A stretch of 64,000 nucleotides of DNA from contig RPFO01000448.1 in the NCBI GenBank assembly GCA_009746045.1, forward strand, positions 2,783,882 to 2,847,881. Direction: 5' to 3'. A program made the position numbers and the translations under genes. Positions 22,099 through 34,300 of this stretch are shown piece after piece. Each line of letters begins with the position of its first letter. Within the stretch, counting starts at the first letter, position 1. This DNA is from Mesostigma viride (Eukaryota > Streptophyta > Mesostigmatophyceae > Mesostigmatales > Mesostigmataceae). The notes beneath the pieces are model-generated. The model ran no database searches. It had not been told where the DNA came from and saw nothing but the letters and a program-made list of their open reading frames with translations.

Positions 22099-22998
22099 TC
22101 ACATCTGGTCTTAACCTCCAACATGAGTACAAGCCGGATTCGGCTGTTTTCCATATGTCCAGCGGTTTAACTAAGACCGACCGGTCACTGTCATCATGTT
22201 CAGAAGCAACCACATCGCCAGCATCCATAGCCAGCGAACATCATTCTGTTGTCACCCTTCGCGGTGCAAATCTTGTGCGGCTTCATCAGCGAAATTTGAT
22301 CAGATTGCCGTCCGTTTGCTGACAGATCCAATCATACGGCAATTGCGAGTATCCTACGAAATTTGGTGACGGACGAAAGCTTTTCCCAAAGAATATTGGC
22401 AGGCCGTCCTCTCTACTATAGCTAAATCTGAAGGAAGCAGGTACGGCCCAGGACGAAACAGAAATGACTCTCGTGTAAGCGGAACCACCCACACTCTCGT
22501 GTTTACTGTATGATTCATGACCTCTGAATTCGGATCAATGACCCAGGGTCATAAAACCGCTACGTGCTTCCTTCGATGCAGCTAGGTGGCAAACGACAGT
22601 ATTCACTATTCAGGCCATGGACAGGCCCGTTTGACGTTGTAAAGTTGTAACTAGACTAGTAACAGGACTCGCACATATTTTATCCAACATCGTCCCAAGA
22701 AAACAAGGCTGTGACACAACTGCACACCCCTCACAACCGCAGAATTTTCACTGCGGCATTTTCAAAGGAAGAGTCTACCTGCTTTTGTTTTAAAGTGGCT
22801 TGGTCTTTGTAAAACCCGTCTGGCGATTTGTTTCCTCAGGGACTGTTGATCCGGATTACTTATTCAACTCGGTGATTGCTCCTTGGCTCAATTGATAGTG
22901 GTGCACCAAATTTATCACAGAAACGCTCCAAACTGGGCAGGTCGACGCGAGGCGTGTGATGGACTAGTCACTAACAGTGAATCTAAAGCGCTCGCAGC
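22099..22998. promoter_or_regulatory. Shared head-to-head intergenic region
   Basis: 900 bp between the start codons of the minus-strand GT29 gene (22098) and the plus-strand methyltransferase gene (22999). It must contain both 5' UTRs and promoters unless there are upstream non-coding exons. I see no obvious TATA box at a fixed distance from either start and no repeats. Bidirectional control is an inference from the arrangement only. Confidence 0.5.
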
Positions 22999-25900
22999 AT
23001 GGTTTCCTCACGCTTTACGGTTTGCGGCGCGGCCATAGTCGCAACAGTCGCGTGGAAGTGGCTGCGCAGAACGCGTCGAGACTTTGCGGGGCTTGACGGT
23101 AGGCATCCCGATCGAGTAGAGTCAAATGTTCTGCTCCTTCGAAGATTCTTGCACCGGGAGTGTCTTCGAAATGTAGAAACCCGGTCCTCACCTGGTGTCG
23201 TTAAGAGCTTGCATCTAGAAGGGACATTCGAGCTCTCTTGCTCCTTAGAATCCACCTTGTGTTCCTTGTAATTTTACCCACAACTACTGCCTTCCCGTTA
23301 CAGGAATGGTCTCGTTCAGTAGCCGGATGATCGCTGCGGCGCGCGCCTTGGAATCAGAGTCGGAAGAAGCCATCATCTATGATCCCTTGGCAGAGGAACT
23401 GGCAGGGCCCACGGCCATGAAGCAGGCGCGGCAGCGCGTCACAGAAAGGAGCCGTGCGGGTAAGGCGGCCCGGTACGGAGACTCGTCCATGCCAACATAA
23501 GCGCCCTTGGCAATTTAAGAGTACTGCCTCTTGTATTACCTCTTACGTCGCGGCATGCCCATTTTTTTTTCTGACAGAATCGGAAGCAAAATGTTTAGAA
23601 ACGCTCGTTGTGCGTGAAGCTCTGGCTCATCTTCGTGCCACGTCATCTCCGCCATTCATCCTTCTGCCCGATCTTGCCTTCCGTATTCCTGTTCTTATGT
23701 AAATTGTCCTTTCCTCATCACCATTCATCCCCTTGTCGGACACCGGTGCCCACCCTTCCATCATCACATGACTGCGTTACCCCGTTTCTGTTTGTCACCC
23801 TGTATTTCACCCTGTTCATGCAGGTCACCCCATTTAGGTGCTTGCCACCCATTAAGACAACACCAGTCCTCGGCATTATCTTCGCCCTGCGCTTTTGTCG
23901 CATTGATGTGTTGTCTCATTGATATGTTGTCTCATCGATGTGTCGTCTCATTGATGTGTTGTCTCATTGATATGTTGTCTCATTGATATGTTGTCTCATT
24001 GATGTGTTGTCTCATTGATGTGTTGTCTCATTGATGTGTTGTCTCATTGATGTGTTGTCTCATTGATGTGTTGTCTCATTGATATGTTGTCTCAGTGATG
24101 TGTTGTCTCATTGATGTGTTGTCTCATTGATATGTTGTCTCATTGATGTGTTGTCTCATTGATGTGTTGTCTCATTGATGAGTTGTCTCATTGATGTGTT
24201 GTCTCATTGATATCCCCTTGCTCCTCACCGGTTAATCCCATCAAATGGACAGCAGCCCTGTAGCACATACCGTTGCCCCCCCCCCCCCCCGTTCATCCAA
24301 TCAGACAATCCCACCCCTTCTTTCATCATCACCCCATCAACCCACCCACCCCTGACCACGTCATCCCACTGCTCGCCCCCCTACCCCATCCTCCCCAACT
24401 ACCAACTACCAACCACCAACCACCACCACCACCACCACCACCACCACCACCACCACCACCACCACCACCACCACCACCACCACCACCACCACCACCACCA
24501 CCACCACCACCACCACCACCACCACCACCACCACCACCACCACCGCCGCCGCCGCCGCCGCCGCCGCCACCAGGCGAGAAGCGTCGCGCCGGCATCGCCA
24601 TCCGCACGCGGTACCTGGACGATGCGCTCGTGGAGGCGGTCACTGTGCAACTGACGCCGTCCTGTGCTACAGTGACCACTACCACAGTGCACGAGGATGA
24701 TGTGACTGCTGCCACTGGGGGTGGCGACAGTGGTTCCCAGGGGCATGTTGGGGCATCAGAACAGGCAGCAGGGAAGGAAGCATCGCCGCCCCCTCTGCCC
24801 AGCCAGGTGGTCATCCTGGGTGCAGGGATGGACTCCAGGGTGTACCGGCTGCCCCGCCCCCCCAACTGCCTTCCCAGAGAGCGCACAGCGGCCAATAAGG
24901 TCTCAGGGGGAGCCGGGGCGGTAGCGGGTGCTAGCGGATACGCGGCAGCAAACGGTGGCGCCGTGGGCGGCGATACTTTCAAAGAATTGGGTGGTGCGAC
25001 CGATGATGGTGCTACGAAGACAGGTTTGCCGGATGCCAGAGTGAGTTTTTCAGTCGTAAAAAATGCTGAGGTGGCGTTCCACCCGATCGCGGACCTGTTT
25101 GAGGTTGACCAAGCGGACGTGCTGCGTGCCAAGGAGGCCACGTATGAGCGGCTAAGGGAGAAGGGGGTCATGCCCCCACTCTCGCTGGCGCAACGACGGA
25201 CGGTCATCGCGGCCAACGTGGAGGAGGTGGACACCCTGGAGGCGCGCCTGGTGGGGGGCGGCGTGCGGTTTGCGGAGCCGGTCGTGTGGCTGCTGGAGGG
25301 CCTGTTGGTGTAAGTGCGGGAAAAGTATCAACAGTTTAGTAGTATAAACAGTAGTACCAGTAGTTTTGTCAGTATAAACAGTAGCGCCTGTATAGCTGTC
25401 AATTATTTGTGAGCATTAATTAGTAACATAACTCCGTTGGTAGTACATGTAGCACATATCCCGGAGAAGGGGCATATGGCTTTTAATACATTCTGGGCTA
25501 CTTCCTGCAAGAGTGGAATGTAAGCAACACTTGCTCTAGGTGCCTCAAGGACACCGGCACCACCATGCTGTCTCGGGTTCAACCCAGCTAAGGGGATCCC
25601 GGCATGGGGGAGGAAGATTGTGAGCATCTAAGGAAGAATCTTCCTCCCCTGTCTATTGTACGTGTGTTTATCATCATATGTGTGTCCCCCCTCCCCCCCC
25701 CGGTTGGTCCTTGTTCTTTGGGGCTCTGCCCTACCCTGTTTTCAGTGGGACATGAGCACCTGTCAGTGTCTAAGGGTGGAAAGGCCACCCGTCGCAAGGG
25801 TGGAGACGACCGCTGTCACGACCGGGGTAGTTGTGATGGGGGACCGGTTGGCTGATGCGTGCATTGCCCTCCCCTGCTGGTGTCAGTGTGCTCCGGGTTC

Positions 25901-28738
25901 TGCCCAGCCGTGTGAATGGCGGTGTTTCCCTACCGGTTCATGTAATTTTGTGGGGGGCGCTGCCCTCCCCTGTTGTCTGAATGACTAATAACTAATAACT
26001 GTGCCTAGACCCCCTGTTGTGTTCACAACTAATAACTGTGCGTAGACCCCCTGTTGTCATCATAACTAATAATGTTGCTTAGACCCGCTCTGTTGTGTTC
26101 ATAACTGATAATTGTGCTCAGACCCCTTGTCGGCACAACTGTGCTTAGACCCCCTCTTGTTGTAAGTGCGTCTCGGGAGGGTCTCCCCCCTGTGCATGTG
26201 TGTGTTCCCCTTTTCGTGGGTGTATGGGTGTCCACTCTTCCCTCCGATCGGTTCCCGTTTGATCAGTCTCCCAGTCATCGTCGGTGGGATGTAGGGCTCT
26301 CGCCACCCCTATGGCTGTGCGCGTGTCACCACCTGCCCGGCTGAAAGCGTTTTCAAAGTTTTAGCCAGTCCCTAACCTGTGGGTGTAGGGCGTGCTTTGC
26401 CCAGTTTCTGCTGGTGCATGTGTGAATGGGATTTTACCTTTCCTTTCAAAATTTAGAGACACTCATGCCTATCAGCTCCAGGTCCATTCATAACTCCCTT
26501 CAAATGTCAGGTACTGACATCGTGAGCCGAAACATAAGCCTGTCACATATGGCAGTCGGTGGCATGTCTAGTGCTGCGGTGCTTGCTTCGTCCGTCCCTG
26601 CTATGCTTCGTCCGTACGCGCTGTCCATGGGCCGTGTCTGCCATCCTGGTATCTGATATGCCATGCGCTGCATGCTGTGCTTGCATTTGTTGCCATACCT
26701 TACACGCTTGCATTCCCTGCTACCCCTTGCATGCGGCACTCTCAAATCCCCCAGGTACCTCGAACCGGACAATGTCGCCCGCTTGGCACGCAAGATGGCT
26801 GAGCTCTCGGCACCTGGCAGCGTGTTGCTGGCATCCCTGGTACGCACCACCTAGCTAGCATATGTCAAGGAAACAACCAGCGCAGGCCAGAAATCACATG
26901 TGCCCTGATCTTCATATGTGTGCCCTCGCGCACACCGTCACCGTTCTTGTCAAGGTTATTGATGGTTCCAATGTGAGCCGAAACCAACCCCGTCCCCCTC
27001 CATGTTTTGCTGCACACTGTCACCGTTCTTGTCAAGGTTATTGATGGTTCCAATATGAGCCGAAACCAACCCCGTCCCCCTCCATGTTTTGCTGCACACC
27101 GTCACCGTTCTTGTCAAGGTTATTGATGGTTCCAATGTGAGCCGAAACCAACCCCGTCCCCCTCCATGTTTTGCTGCACACCGTCACCGTTCTTGTCAAG
27201 GTTATTGATGGTTCCAATGTGAGCCGAAACCAACCCCGTCCCCCTCCATGTTTTGCTGCGGTGTTTGCCTTGGGTGGGGTTTGAGTGGTAGGGTCCCTGG
27301 GCATGGGGAGACCCTGCTGCATCGCGTCCTACTGCAACAGTCAGTTGAGCCTGAGGGTGAAAATTAAGGATGAGGTGAAGGATGAGATAAGGAAGGAAGT
27401 TAAGGATGGCATGATGAGACGATGATTTAAATGATGGCCCAGCCTCTAAATCTTCGCATGACAACTGCTCCCATGGGTCCCGGTGTATAGCTAAATGGCT
27501 GCTTAGTCAAGAAGTTAGAAGGGGGTGGTTTATAAGAGTGTGGTCGGTCATGGCTCACCATTATTAGTGCCATGTGGACGTGCGAGTGCGTTTATCTTTT
27601 TTTGCAGACCGGCTTGCAATAATGGGGATGAACATCCTGTGATCTGCTATCCATGGAATCATCGTGAACGTCCCGAAGGATATATCCCAGGTTTGTGAGC
27701 ATCTGTAGAAAAAGGCCATGCAGTGCCTTACCATTTCTTCCCGGCTTTCATGCCTCAAGAAACATTCCAACTTTTTCCCCGCCTTTGCGAACTTTTTTTG
27801 CAATGGCATGTTGTCGTTACGCAGGTAAACGAGACGTGTGTGACGCGAGCGGTCGCCAACGCATCCAAGGGGTCGCTCATGGAGCACTGGAAGTGGGGGG
27901 TGAACGAACCATTCAAGTATTTCTCGCAGCTGGGATGGCACGTGCTCTCAGTGGTGCAGGTGGGTCTGTCTCTTGTCAAAGGTCATCCTGCACTTTCTAC
28001 TCCCTTGAATCTTTATCTGTTTTCCAGTGTGGGGTGTGGAGTGGATTAAACAAGGCTATACCTGATGCTAAGAACTAGCAAGGCCAAAGGACGAGATCCC
28101 GGTTGCACGGTGCAGATAGGAGGTTCTACTCCACGGCCCTAGTTGCACCAATGGAGCCACATGCACGATGACTAATGGAAAGAAGGCCGTTGTCGGCTAT
28201 AGAAACATGGGTCAGCCCTACTTCTGAAAGAAATCTGATGAAACGTGCAGGTTGTGTCTGTAGTAGCTCCAAGACCAGGCACCATAGCTCTTCTTTTGTT
28301 TTTCGTTACTGTCTGCTGAGTATTTTTTCCGTATCAATGACAATCGGCACGATTAACGGGGGCGGACCCTGCCGTTAAGGTCTTTTTGCCAGGAAATGTG
28401 CTCTTGTCCAAATTTCTTGCTGTGACGATCCGAACTGAAGAGATATCCCCACACATTTCTAAAAACGTGCTTGATGGCATGTCTATTTCAGAAGCTGCTA
28501 GGATTCCCGGTATTTCGAAAACTGCTAGATGATTCCTGTCACAGCTGTGAGGTTGAATAACGGAGTTGCCTCCCTGGCGCGAATGTCTGCTGTCCGATGT
28601 TGAATATCAATGATCTCTCACGTGCTTCAGTATGGAGCTCCTGAGGCCAACTACGGGCGATACGAGAAGAAGGAGATTCTGCCTCTGGAGGACAACTCCG
28701 TCGGGCGAGCTATGCTGCTCAGGGCTGTGAAGCTGTGA
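22999..28738 (+). CDS. LCMT-family SAM-dependent methyltransferase, six exons
   Basis: Coding exons by GT-AG sites and reading phase: 22999-23098, 23304-23459, 24574-25309, 26755-26839, 27825-27959, 28631-28738. They give 439 residues. The N-terminus has a short hydrophobic stretch (CGAAIVATVAWKWLRR), possibly an anchor or transit segment. Family signatures in order are: RMIAAARALESESEEAIIYD with DPLAEELAG; IAIRTRYLDDALVEAV; the SAM-binding VVILGAGMDSRVYRLP; LFEVDQADVLRAKEATYERL; PVVWLLEGLLV joined across intron 3 to YLEPDNVARLARKMAELS; and WGVNEPFKYFSQLGW then YGAPEANYGRYEKKE at the end. This is the leucine-carboxyl-methyltransferase-like fold (LCMT/PPM group). The substrate cannot be told; plant and algal members are mostly uncharacterised. 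A low-complexity insert of about 80 residues follows the SAM motif. Exon 1 is the least certain, although its phase fits exactly. Confidence 0.85.
23900..24212 (+). repeat. 16-bp minisatellite in methyltransferase intron 2
   Basis: TTGATGTGTTGTCTCA is repeated head-to-tail about 19-20 times. Common variants are GATATG for GATGTG, one GATGAG and one CAGTGATG. The array lies wholly inside intron 2. Confidence 0.95.
24411..24567 (+). repeat. (CCA)n(CCG)n tract abutting a 3' splice site
   Basis: About 43 CCA units followed by about 9 CCG units end a few bases before the CAG (24571-24573) that precedes exon 3 of the methyltransferase gene. The tract takes the place of a normal T-rich polypyrimidine tract. 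It is in frame with exon 3, so retention or upstream acceptor use would add a long polyproline run to the protein. Confidence 0.93.
25405..25625 (-). repeat. LINE 3'-end fragment in intron 3
   Basis: Inverted relative to 13050-13290. Shared words include GGGATCCCGGCATGGGGGAG, TTAATACATTCTGGGCTACT and GTACATGTAGCACATATCCC, followed by a short TTAATTAG tail at its low-coordinate end. Diverged and non-coding. It shows a LINE 3' end inserted in a host intron. Confidence 0.7.
26933..27260 (+). repeat. 82-bp tandem repeat, four copies, in intron 4
   Basis: Units start at 26933, 27015, 27097 and 27179, exactly 82 bp apart, with one or two substitutions between units. Each contains GTCACCGTTCTTGTCAAGG and GTTCCAATGTGAGCCGAAAC. 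The array lies inside intron 4 of the methyltransferase gene, shortly after its 5' splice site. Confidence 0.95.
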
Positions 28739-28830
28739 GCTTGTGAAATTTTGTGTGCATGCTTCGGGCAGTACAGCATGGGCAGGACGAAGTCCAGGCT
28801 GAGGAAAGACTGTCTAGTCCACAGTTCTGC

Positions 28831-28835
28831 TGTAA
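28831..28835 (+). promoter_or_regulatory. Possible TGTAA poly(A) signal
   Basis: TGTAA lies 93 nt after the methyltransferase stop codon. TGTAA is the prevalent polyadenylation signal in chlorophyte algae (established knowledge). A five-base word is weak evidence by itself. Confidence 0.3.
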
Positions 28836-28838
28836 TGT

Positions 28839-30065
28839 ATACGATTCAAGTGCAGGACCAGCGCTAGGGCATGACGCAGCCAGGGCTGAAATTCTTATTT
28901 ATCAAATAAGGCAATTATCAAGTGCGAAATTTAATAGATCTATGGAGTGATACAACTATTCCTGGACGAATGGTGTGCCCGTTCCGACGTCGTTCAATGA
29001 CTATATTATTTATCTGGTCGAGCTAGCTAGAAGAAACGCGAGAAGACGCGCATGGAATTCCGTGTACGTGGCTGTCGGTCATGCAGGCAGTTGGTTGGGA
29101 CCGTTGGGGAGCTGTATATATAGATGGGGCCGCCCTCTAGATATTCCCCAATGTAACCACCGGCACGACATTACCGTGCTGGACTACGATGGGCAGGGTT
29201 GCCACCTGCTCGTTGATTGTATCGATCTCCGTGGCTCGGCCGCTTTCCGGTCGCCACATGTATCCTCCGGGCGGCTGTTGATACCGGCGCTGCTGCCGCT
29301 GTGCATGGCCAAGAGCGACAAGTTTTCCTCCTATATGCATGGCCATGGCACTAGCTGTACGTGGGGCCCCACCGGGTCATCCCCTTAGTCCTTGAGGAGT
29401 TTGGGGCCATGGGCCCGCCCCAAGACGGCGGAGTTTTTTCGCATGCCCCGCGTGGTCTGCCCAGACATGCATGGTCCTCGGATTGGCGGCAGCGCCTGAT
29501 CCCTTGACCTCACTTTCACGGTGGCTGACATGTGTTATTCCGCCGGCCGCGCCCGGGCCGACTTTGTTACGACCCAGGCGGTGTAGGTTACTTCAGTGTT
29601 ACTTCCCTGGCCGGCCTGGTGGGCTGGCCGCAGATCTAGGTGTTGCTGTGTGTCGTAGTTTTAAAATTGGTGTTTTCGTTAGTTGTACCTTGTGCCGCCA
29701 GGCTTGATCCTTGCATGCCCGTGTCGGATTCTTATTATTGCATGTCTTGCTCAAGGGTTCTTCTTTTGGGGGGTTAATTTCCTTCTGTACGTTGCATGCC
29801 ATTTTCACCTCCGTAATTTATCCTTCTCCGTGCATGTTCACATATATAGCAGACTAAATTAACTAGGTGCGCTAATAAAAACTCGAAATTTCTGCATATA
29901 TCATACTGAACGACTCGAAAGCGCGGACAAGATAACGGCAGGCTCGAGCTACCATGGTCGATCCAGATTCTCCCGATTTCTAGCCTGCACTGGTTGTCTC
30001 CTTGATGTATGGATCGACCACTCTCTAGTAAATTTTTGTTTGCCGTGCAACGTGCGTTGGGTGGT
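28839..30065. other. No gene recognised
   Basis: The plus-strand frame 28975-29388 (137 codons) is the longest here, and no domain can be recognised in it. The second copy of a small dispersed repeat lies at 29938-30000. From about 30020 a G-rich stretch leads into the tail of the next LINE copy. Confidence 0.35.
29938..30000 (+). repeat. Short dispersed repeat, copy 2
   Basis: Diverged relative of 4078-4140. It begins GGCAGGCTCGAGCTACCATG and ends TAGCCTGCACTGGTTGTC. The orientation is the same as copy 1. Confidence 0.4.
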
Positions 30066-30882
30066 AGGGGATTAATTAATTAATTAATTAAAATCATAGC
30101 TCCGTGGGGAGCATATGTAACACATAGCCCTGAGAAAGGGGCATCTATGGGTTTGTAATACAATCAGGGCGACAACCTGCAGGTGTAGGATGTACGACTA
30201 TCACCTGCTCTGGGTGCACTAGGTGCACCTGCACCTCCATGATGGTTCATGCCTCCTAAACAAGCACAGGCACCCAGGGGGGGCTTGAGGAGAGGGCCTA
30301 GAAGGCCTGCATGACATATGGGGTGGAAGGTATGTGGCTAGGCTATGGCTAGGGTACACATGGCCTCTCAGCAGGGAGTAACTCCCTGCATGGGCAAAGC
30401 ATGACTCGAAATTGCTACGGCTATTGCAAGGGCGGGTGTGGGCCCGTCACGTAGGCATACATGGCCACGTCACTAAGCTTTCTAGTCTACACTATACTGC
30501 TATATATTCCCTAGGCTGGGGTGGCTGGGGTGGCTGGGGCGGCAGGGGTCGCCTGCCAGGGCTTGTGGGCGACGTAGATGTCCGCCCCCTTCCAGTAGAC
30601 CGGCTTCTGCCCCGCCGTCTGCCGAAGCTGGAGGTAGGTCGGCCATAACTCCCGTCGCCGTTGTTGCTGCGTCAAGGTCAAGTCGTCGTCCAGCGTGTAG
30701 GCGGTCCCCCCAAGCCGCTTGCGACACTTGAGGAACTCCATCTTATCCGCCATGGTGTCAAAGGTGAGGAGCAAGGGGGAGGGGCCGGCCTTACCCCGCG
30801 AGCGGGGAAGGCGGGTCACCCCCCGCGGCTTGCCCTTACCAGTGATAGCCATGGGGACAAGGATTTTGTTCTCAAACGCCAT
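30066..30882 (-). pseudogene. ORF1-only LINE copy with 3' tail
   Basis: Minus-strand frame 30511-30882 is open for 123 codons: RLPRSRGKAGPSPLLLTFDT, ADKMEFLKCRKRLGGTAYTL, DDDLTLTQQQRRRELWPTYL, then KPVYWKGADIYVAHKPWQ and a short APATPATPA end. It is the cleanest C-terminal ORF1 segment in the window and gives the reference for the interrupted copy at 9769-12812. The 3' region (30066-30500) contains ATAGCCCTGAGAAAGGGGCA-type sequence and ends in TTAATTAA repeats at about 30072-30092. The 5' part is missing. Confidence 0.75.
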
Positions 30883-30919
30883 GGCAAGGGTCTCGGGTAG
30901 GGGATAGCCTGCCTATTAA

Positions 30920-31330
30920 AATTAAATTAAATTAAATTATATGACATGACTCCGTTGGGAGATCATGTAGCACATATTCCTTGCTGGATGGGCGGAGGTG
31001 GGCGAAGTCGCGTAATCGAACTAATTCCTAACTCTACTAAGCTATCTAGCCTAGAAAATCCTATAGCTACACTACTCAGCAAAACGCCCCTTCCGCTTGG
31101 GGGGAGGGGGCTTGCCCACAGGGGCTGGCGTGTGAGCCTGGACAATCTTCTGCCACCGCTTCTTGTTCTGATGCATCGCATGCAGTCCAAAGAAGAGAGA
31201 GGGGGTGAATGCGGTGTTCAAACTGAGCTGGGACCACTGCAACTAGGTCGGCCAGCAGCATCTGGATGTAGTTCATGGCAGGCTTACCTAGCTTTCTAGG
31301 AATCAGTCCTTGGGGCCAGGTTCTTTGACC
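30920..31330 (-). pseudogene. LINE ORF2 C-terminal fragment and 3' end
   Basis: On the minus strand the end of ORF2 reads HQNKKRWQKIVQAHTPAPVG, then KPPPPKRKGRFAE and a stop. This matches the plus-strand copy near 36705-36800. The 3' end finishes in an AAATT-type repeat at about 30920-30945. It lies head-to-head against the start of the long ORF2 copy. Confidence 0.7.
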
Positions 31331-34300
31331 CCAAGACCAGGCGAGCAAGTCGCGCCGCCCGCCTGGAGGGTGCCCTATGCGCGTTGAAAAGTACTATGTT
31401 ATCTCACGCCGCACACACGTCCCCGCCAGCCTCCCCCCAACCCCCTGCCGACACCGCCGGTCCCCGGCGCCCCCTGCTGGGCCAACGCCGGCACCACTCG
31501 CTGCGCATCGCAACCTACAATGTCCGCACCCTGCCCGGGGATGCCCCCCCGCGGGCCAACGAGCTTGTCCACTACTGCCGCCTATATGGCATTGATGTGC
31601 TTGGGGTCCAAGAGCACCGACGCTCCTTTGAGGGCCCCGTTCAGCGTGTCACCCTCGCACTACAATGGCAACTGCTGTGCGGCCCGGCGCATGCACCGGG
31701 GCAGGGAGGAGTGGGCCTGCTGTGCTCCCGGCCCCACCGCTGCCGCCCAGCTCGTGGACCACAAACTTTGCTCGAATCGGATCCTTCAGTGCACTTTCCG
31801 CTCCCTCATGAAGGACGGACCCCCATTATGCTCTCGGTAATTGTCGGATATGCCCCACATGCTGGGCACCCGGCCGAGGACTGCGCAGCGTTCTTCAACC
31901 AGTTGCTCGACATAGAGAAACAGATCCCACGTCAATACATCGTTGCCATCTTGGTGGATGCCAACGCGACCCTGCCCGTGGGCCGCGGGGGCTGCATGTA
32001 TGCGCCGCGCCTAACCGATAGCAATGCCAACACCCCCCTACTTGAGCAACTGCTCACTGAGGGGGACTTGACTGCTGCATGCCAATACGCTTTTTGCTAA
32101 ACCGCCTGATGCACTAGTGACCTTTGTGGGCACCATGCGCAGGGCGGCTGGCTCAATGCTCCCTCGGCGGCGATGTGTATGCTTGGACTACATACTTGTG
32201 CGCAAGTGCTGGCGCTCTAGCTTCCGTCATCGATGCCCGTACGCTGACCACCCCCAGTGTCGCATCGGATCATCGCATGGTCACCGCAACCTTGCGCCTA
32301 CGTCTTCAGGCCCCTGCGCGCCGCCGCCCCCGGCCCCGCCCTGACTGGACCTGCTTATTACGCCCCGTCCGTGGGCGCAGGGAGAAGTGGTCAGCGGATG
32401 AGTCTGATACGCCGCGATGCAATCAGGTCTGCCTTTGTGGACGCGCAACCTTTGATGTACCTGGACGCAGATCGCGGTGTAGATCTCACGCCACCCTACG
32501 AACTGTTCATGCGATCGGTGGAGCTTGGCTCTACTGTAAGCTTTTCCCCGAGCAACTGAACCCCGCGCCCGACCAGCCCCGCTCTACCTGCGCGACGCCC
32601 GGGTGGTTGCCGCCCGGCTGGCGCTAGCGCAGGCCCGCCGCCGCGGGGAGGACCTGTACCCGTACCAGGAACGGCTTACTCAAGCATATACTGCCGCACA
32701 TGCGGAGGAGGTGGAGACACTTGCCGCCGAAATCAATCGCCACACGGCCGCCAACCAGCACAAGGCGGCCTGGCGCTCTCTCGACCGTCTCACCGGACGC
32801 CGGGAAACGCAACGGGCTGACATCCCAGGCACCCCCAGTGAACGCCTTGAGATTTGGTTCAGCTCCCAGGCCAAACTATCAGGGGCCCCTGGCCCGCCCC
32901 CCCGCTTGACCCCGCTGCAGCTGCACGCCCTGCGGCCAGCCGAGGCGGCCCCATTGAGCCCCCGCAGGCGCCCACCAGCGAGACGGACTACCTGGTCCCA
33001 CCGCTCTCCGGCCCCTGGTGGACGGCCCCCACGACGAGTGGACTCCCCAGGAATGGGCTGCTGCCATCTCCACCCTCCGCAATGATGCTGCCATGGGAGT
33101 GGACAATATTTCACCGGAGGTGGTTAAGATGCCTGAGCTTGAGCCTTTCCTCCGGGGTGTTTGCAACCGGATTCTACGAGATGGCCTCCCCCCGCCGACG
33201 TATTGGAAGACCGCTGTCCGGGTCATGCTCTACAAGGGCAAGGGGTCCGCCGCGGATACCGGCAACTACCGCGGCGTATGCCTCCAAAGCTGCGTGCTGA
33301 AAGTCTTCATGCGTCTCCTGCTGAACCGCATGCGCGCCAGCCTCGATCCCCACCTAGGTGAGTCCCAGATGGGCTTCCGTGTTGGTCGCAATTGTGTTAT
33401 GGTCACTATTACCGCGCGCCGCCTGATCGAGGAAGTGGGCCGCCTGGCCCCCGGCCTCTTGCCATTGCTATTGATCTTCGTGGATTACACCAAGGCATTC
33501 GATACGGTTATATGGGACGCCCTGTGGGTGGTCCTTCACCTGTTCCGTGTCCCATCGTACATCGTTGAGATCATCCGCCAGTTCTATGAAGGGTCCCAAG
33601 CCCAGGTCCGTACCGCCGACGGCGTCACTCCGGCGTTCCCCTGCACACCGGGGTGTGGCAGGGCTGTGTGCTCTCCCCATATCTATTCATCATTATGGTG
33701 GACTATATTATGCGGCGTGCACAAGCCCGCTTCGCCCGGGTGGAGGGGCGCCCGCCGGGGATCGAGATCACGGAGTACGCCAGCTACGGCGGGGTTGACC
33801 CACCCTACCGCCTGAGCGATCTGATCTACGCTGATGACACGACACTCGTGGAAACCCCAGAGTCAGCCCAACTGTGGCTAGACAGCTTATCACTGGAAGC
33901 GCGGGCGGTGGGGCTTATGATCAGCAAGAAAACGGAGGTCATGGCCATCGGCTTCCCTGCTGGGATAGCCCCACCCACCCTCCTCTTGCTGGACGGCAGC
34001 CCCGTCCCCCCGGCGACTCGCTTCAAGCTCCTTGGCAGCTGGCTTCCCTCCACGGCCGACGACATCAACACCCGCATTGGCCAGGCCTGGGCGGCCCTCC
34101 GCCGCCTCGACAGGTTCTGGACCTGTCGCTACCTGAGTGAGCGACGCAAGCGCATTCTGTTCAAGGCCCTTGTCCTCAGCATCCTCCTTTATGGCTGCGA
34201 GGCGTGGACCCTGGACCAGGCGCTGAGCCAGCAGCTTGACGGCACCGTCACTCGAATGCTCCGTCATATCCTCGGCGTCCGCTACCAAGAACGCCGCACC

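Noticed and set aside
24399-24746. PolyTrp and polyGly frames
   Set aside because: Translation of the (CCA)n tract on the minus strand.
28975-29388. 137-codon plus-strand frame as a gene
   Set aside because: No domain, no splice partner and no homologous copy in the window. Its length is within chance for this base composition.
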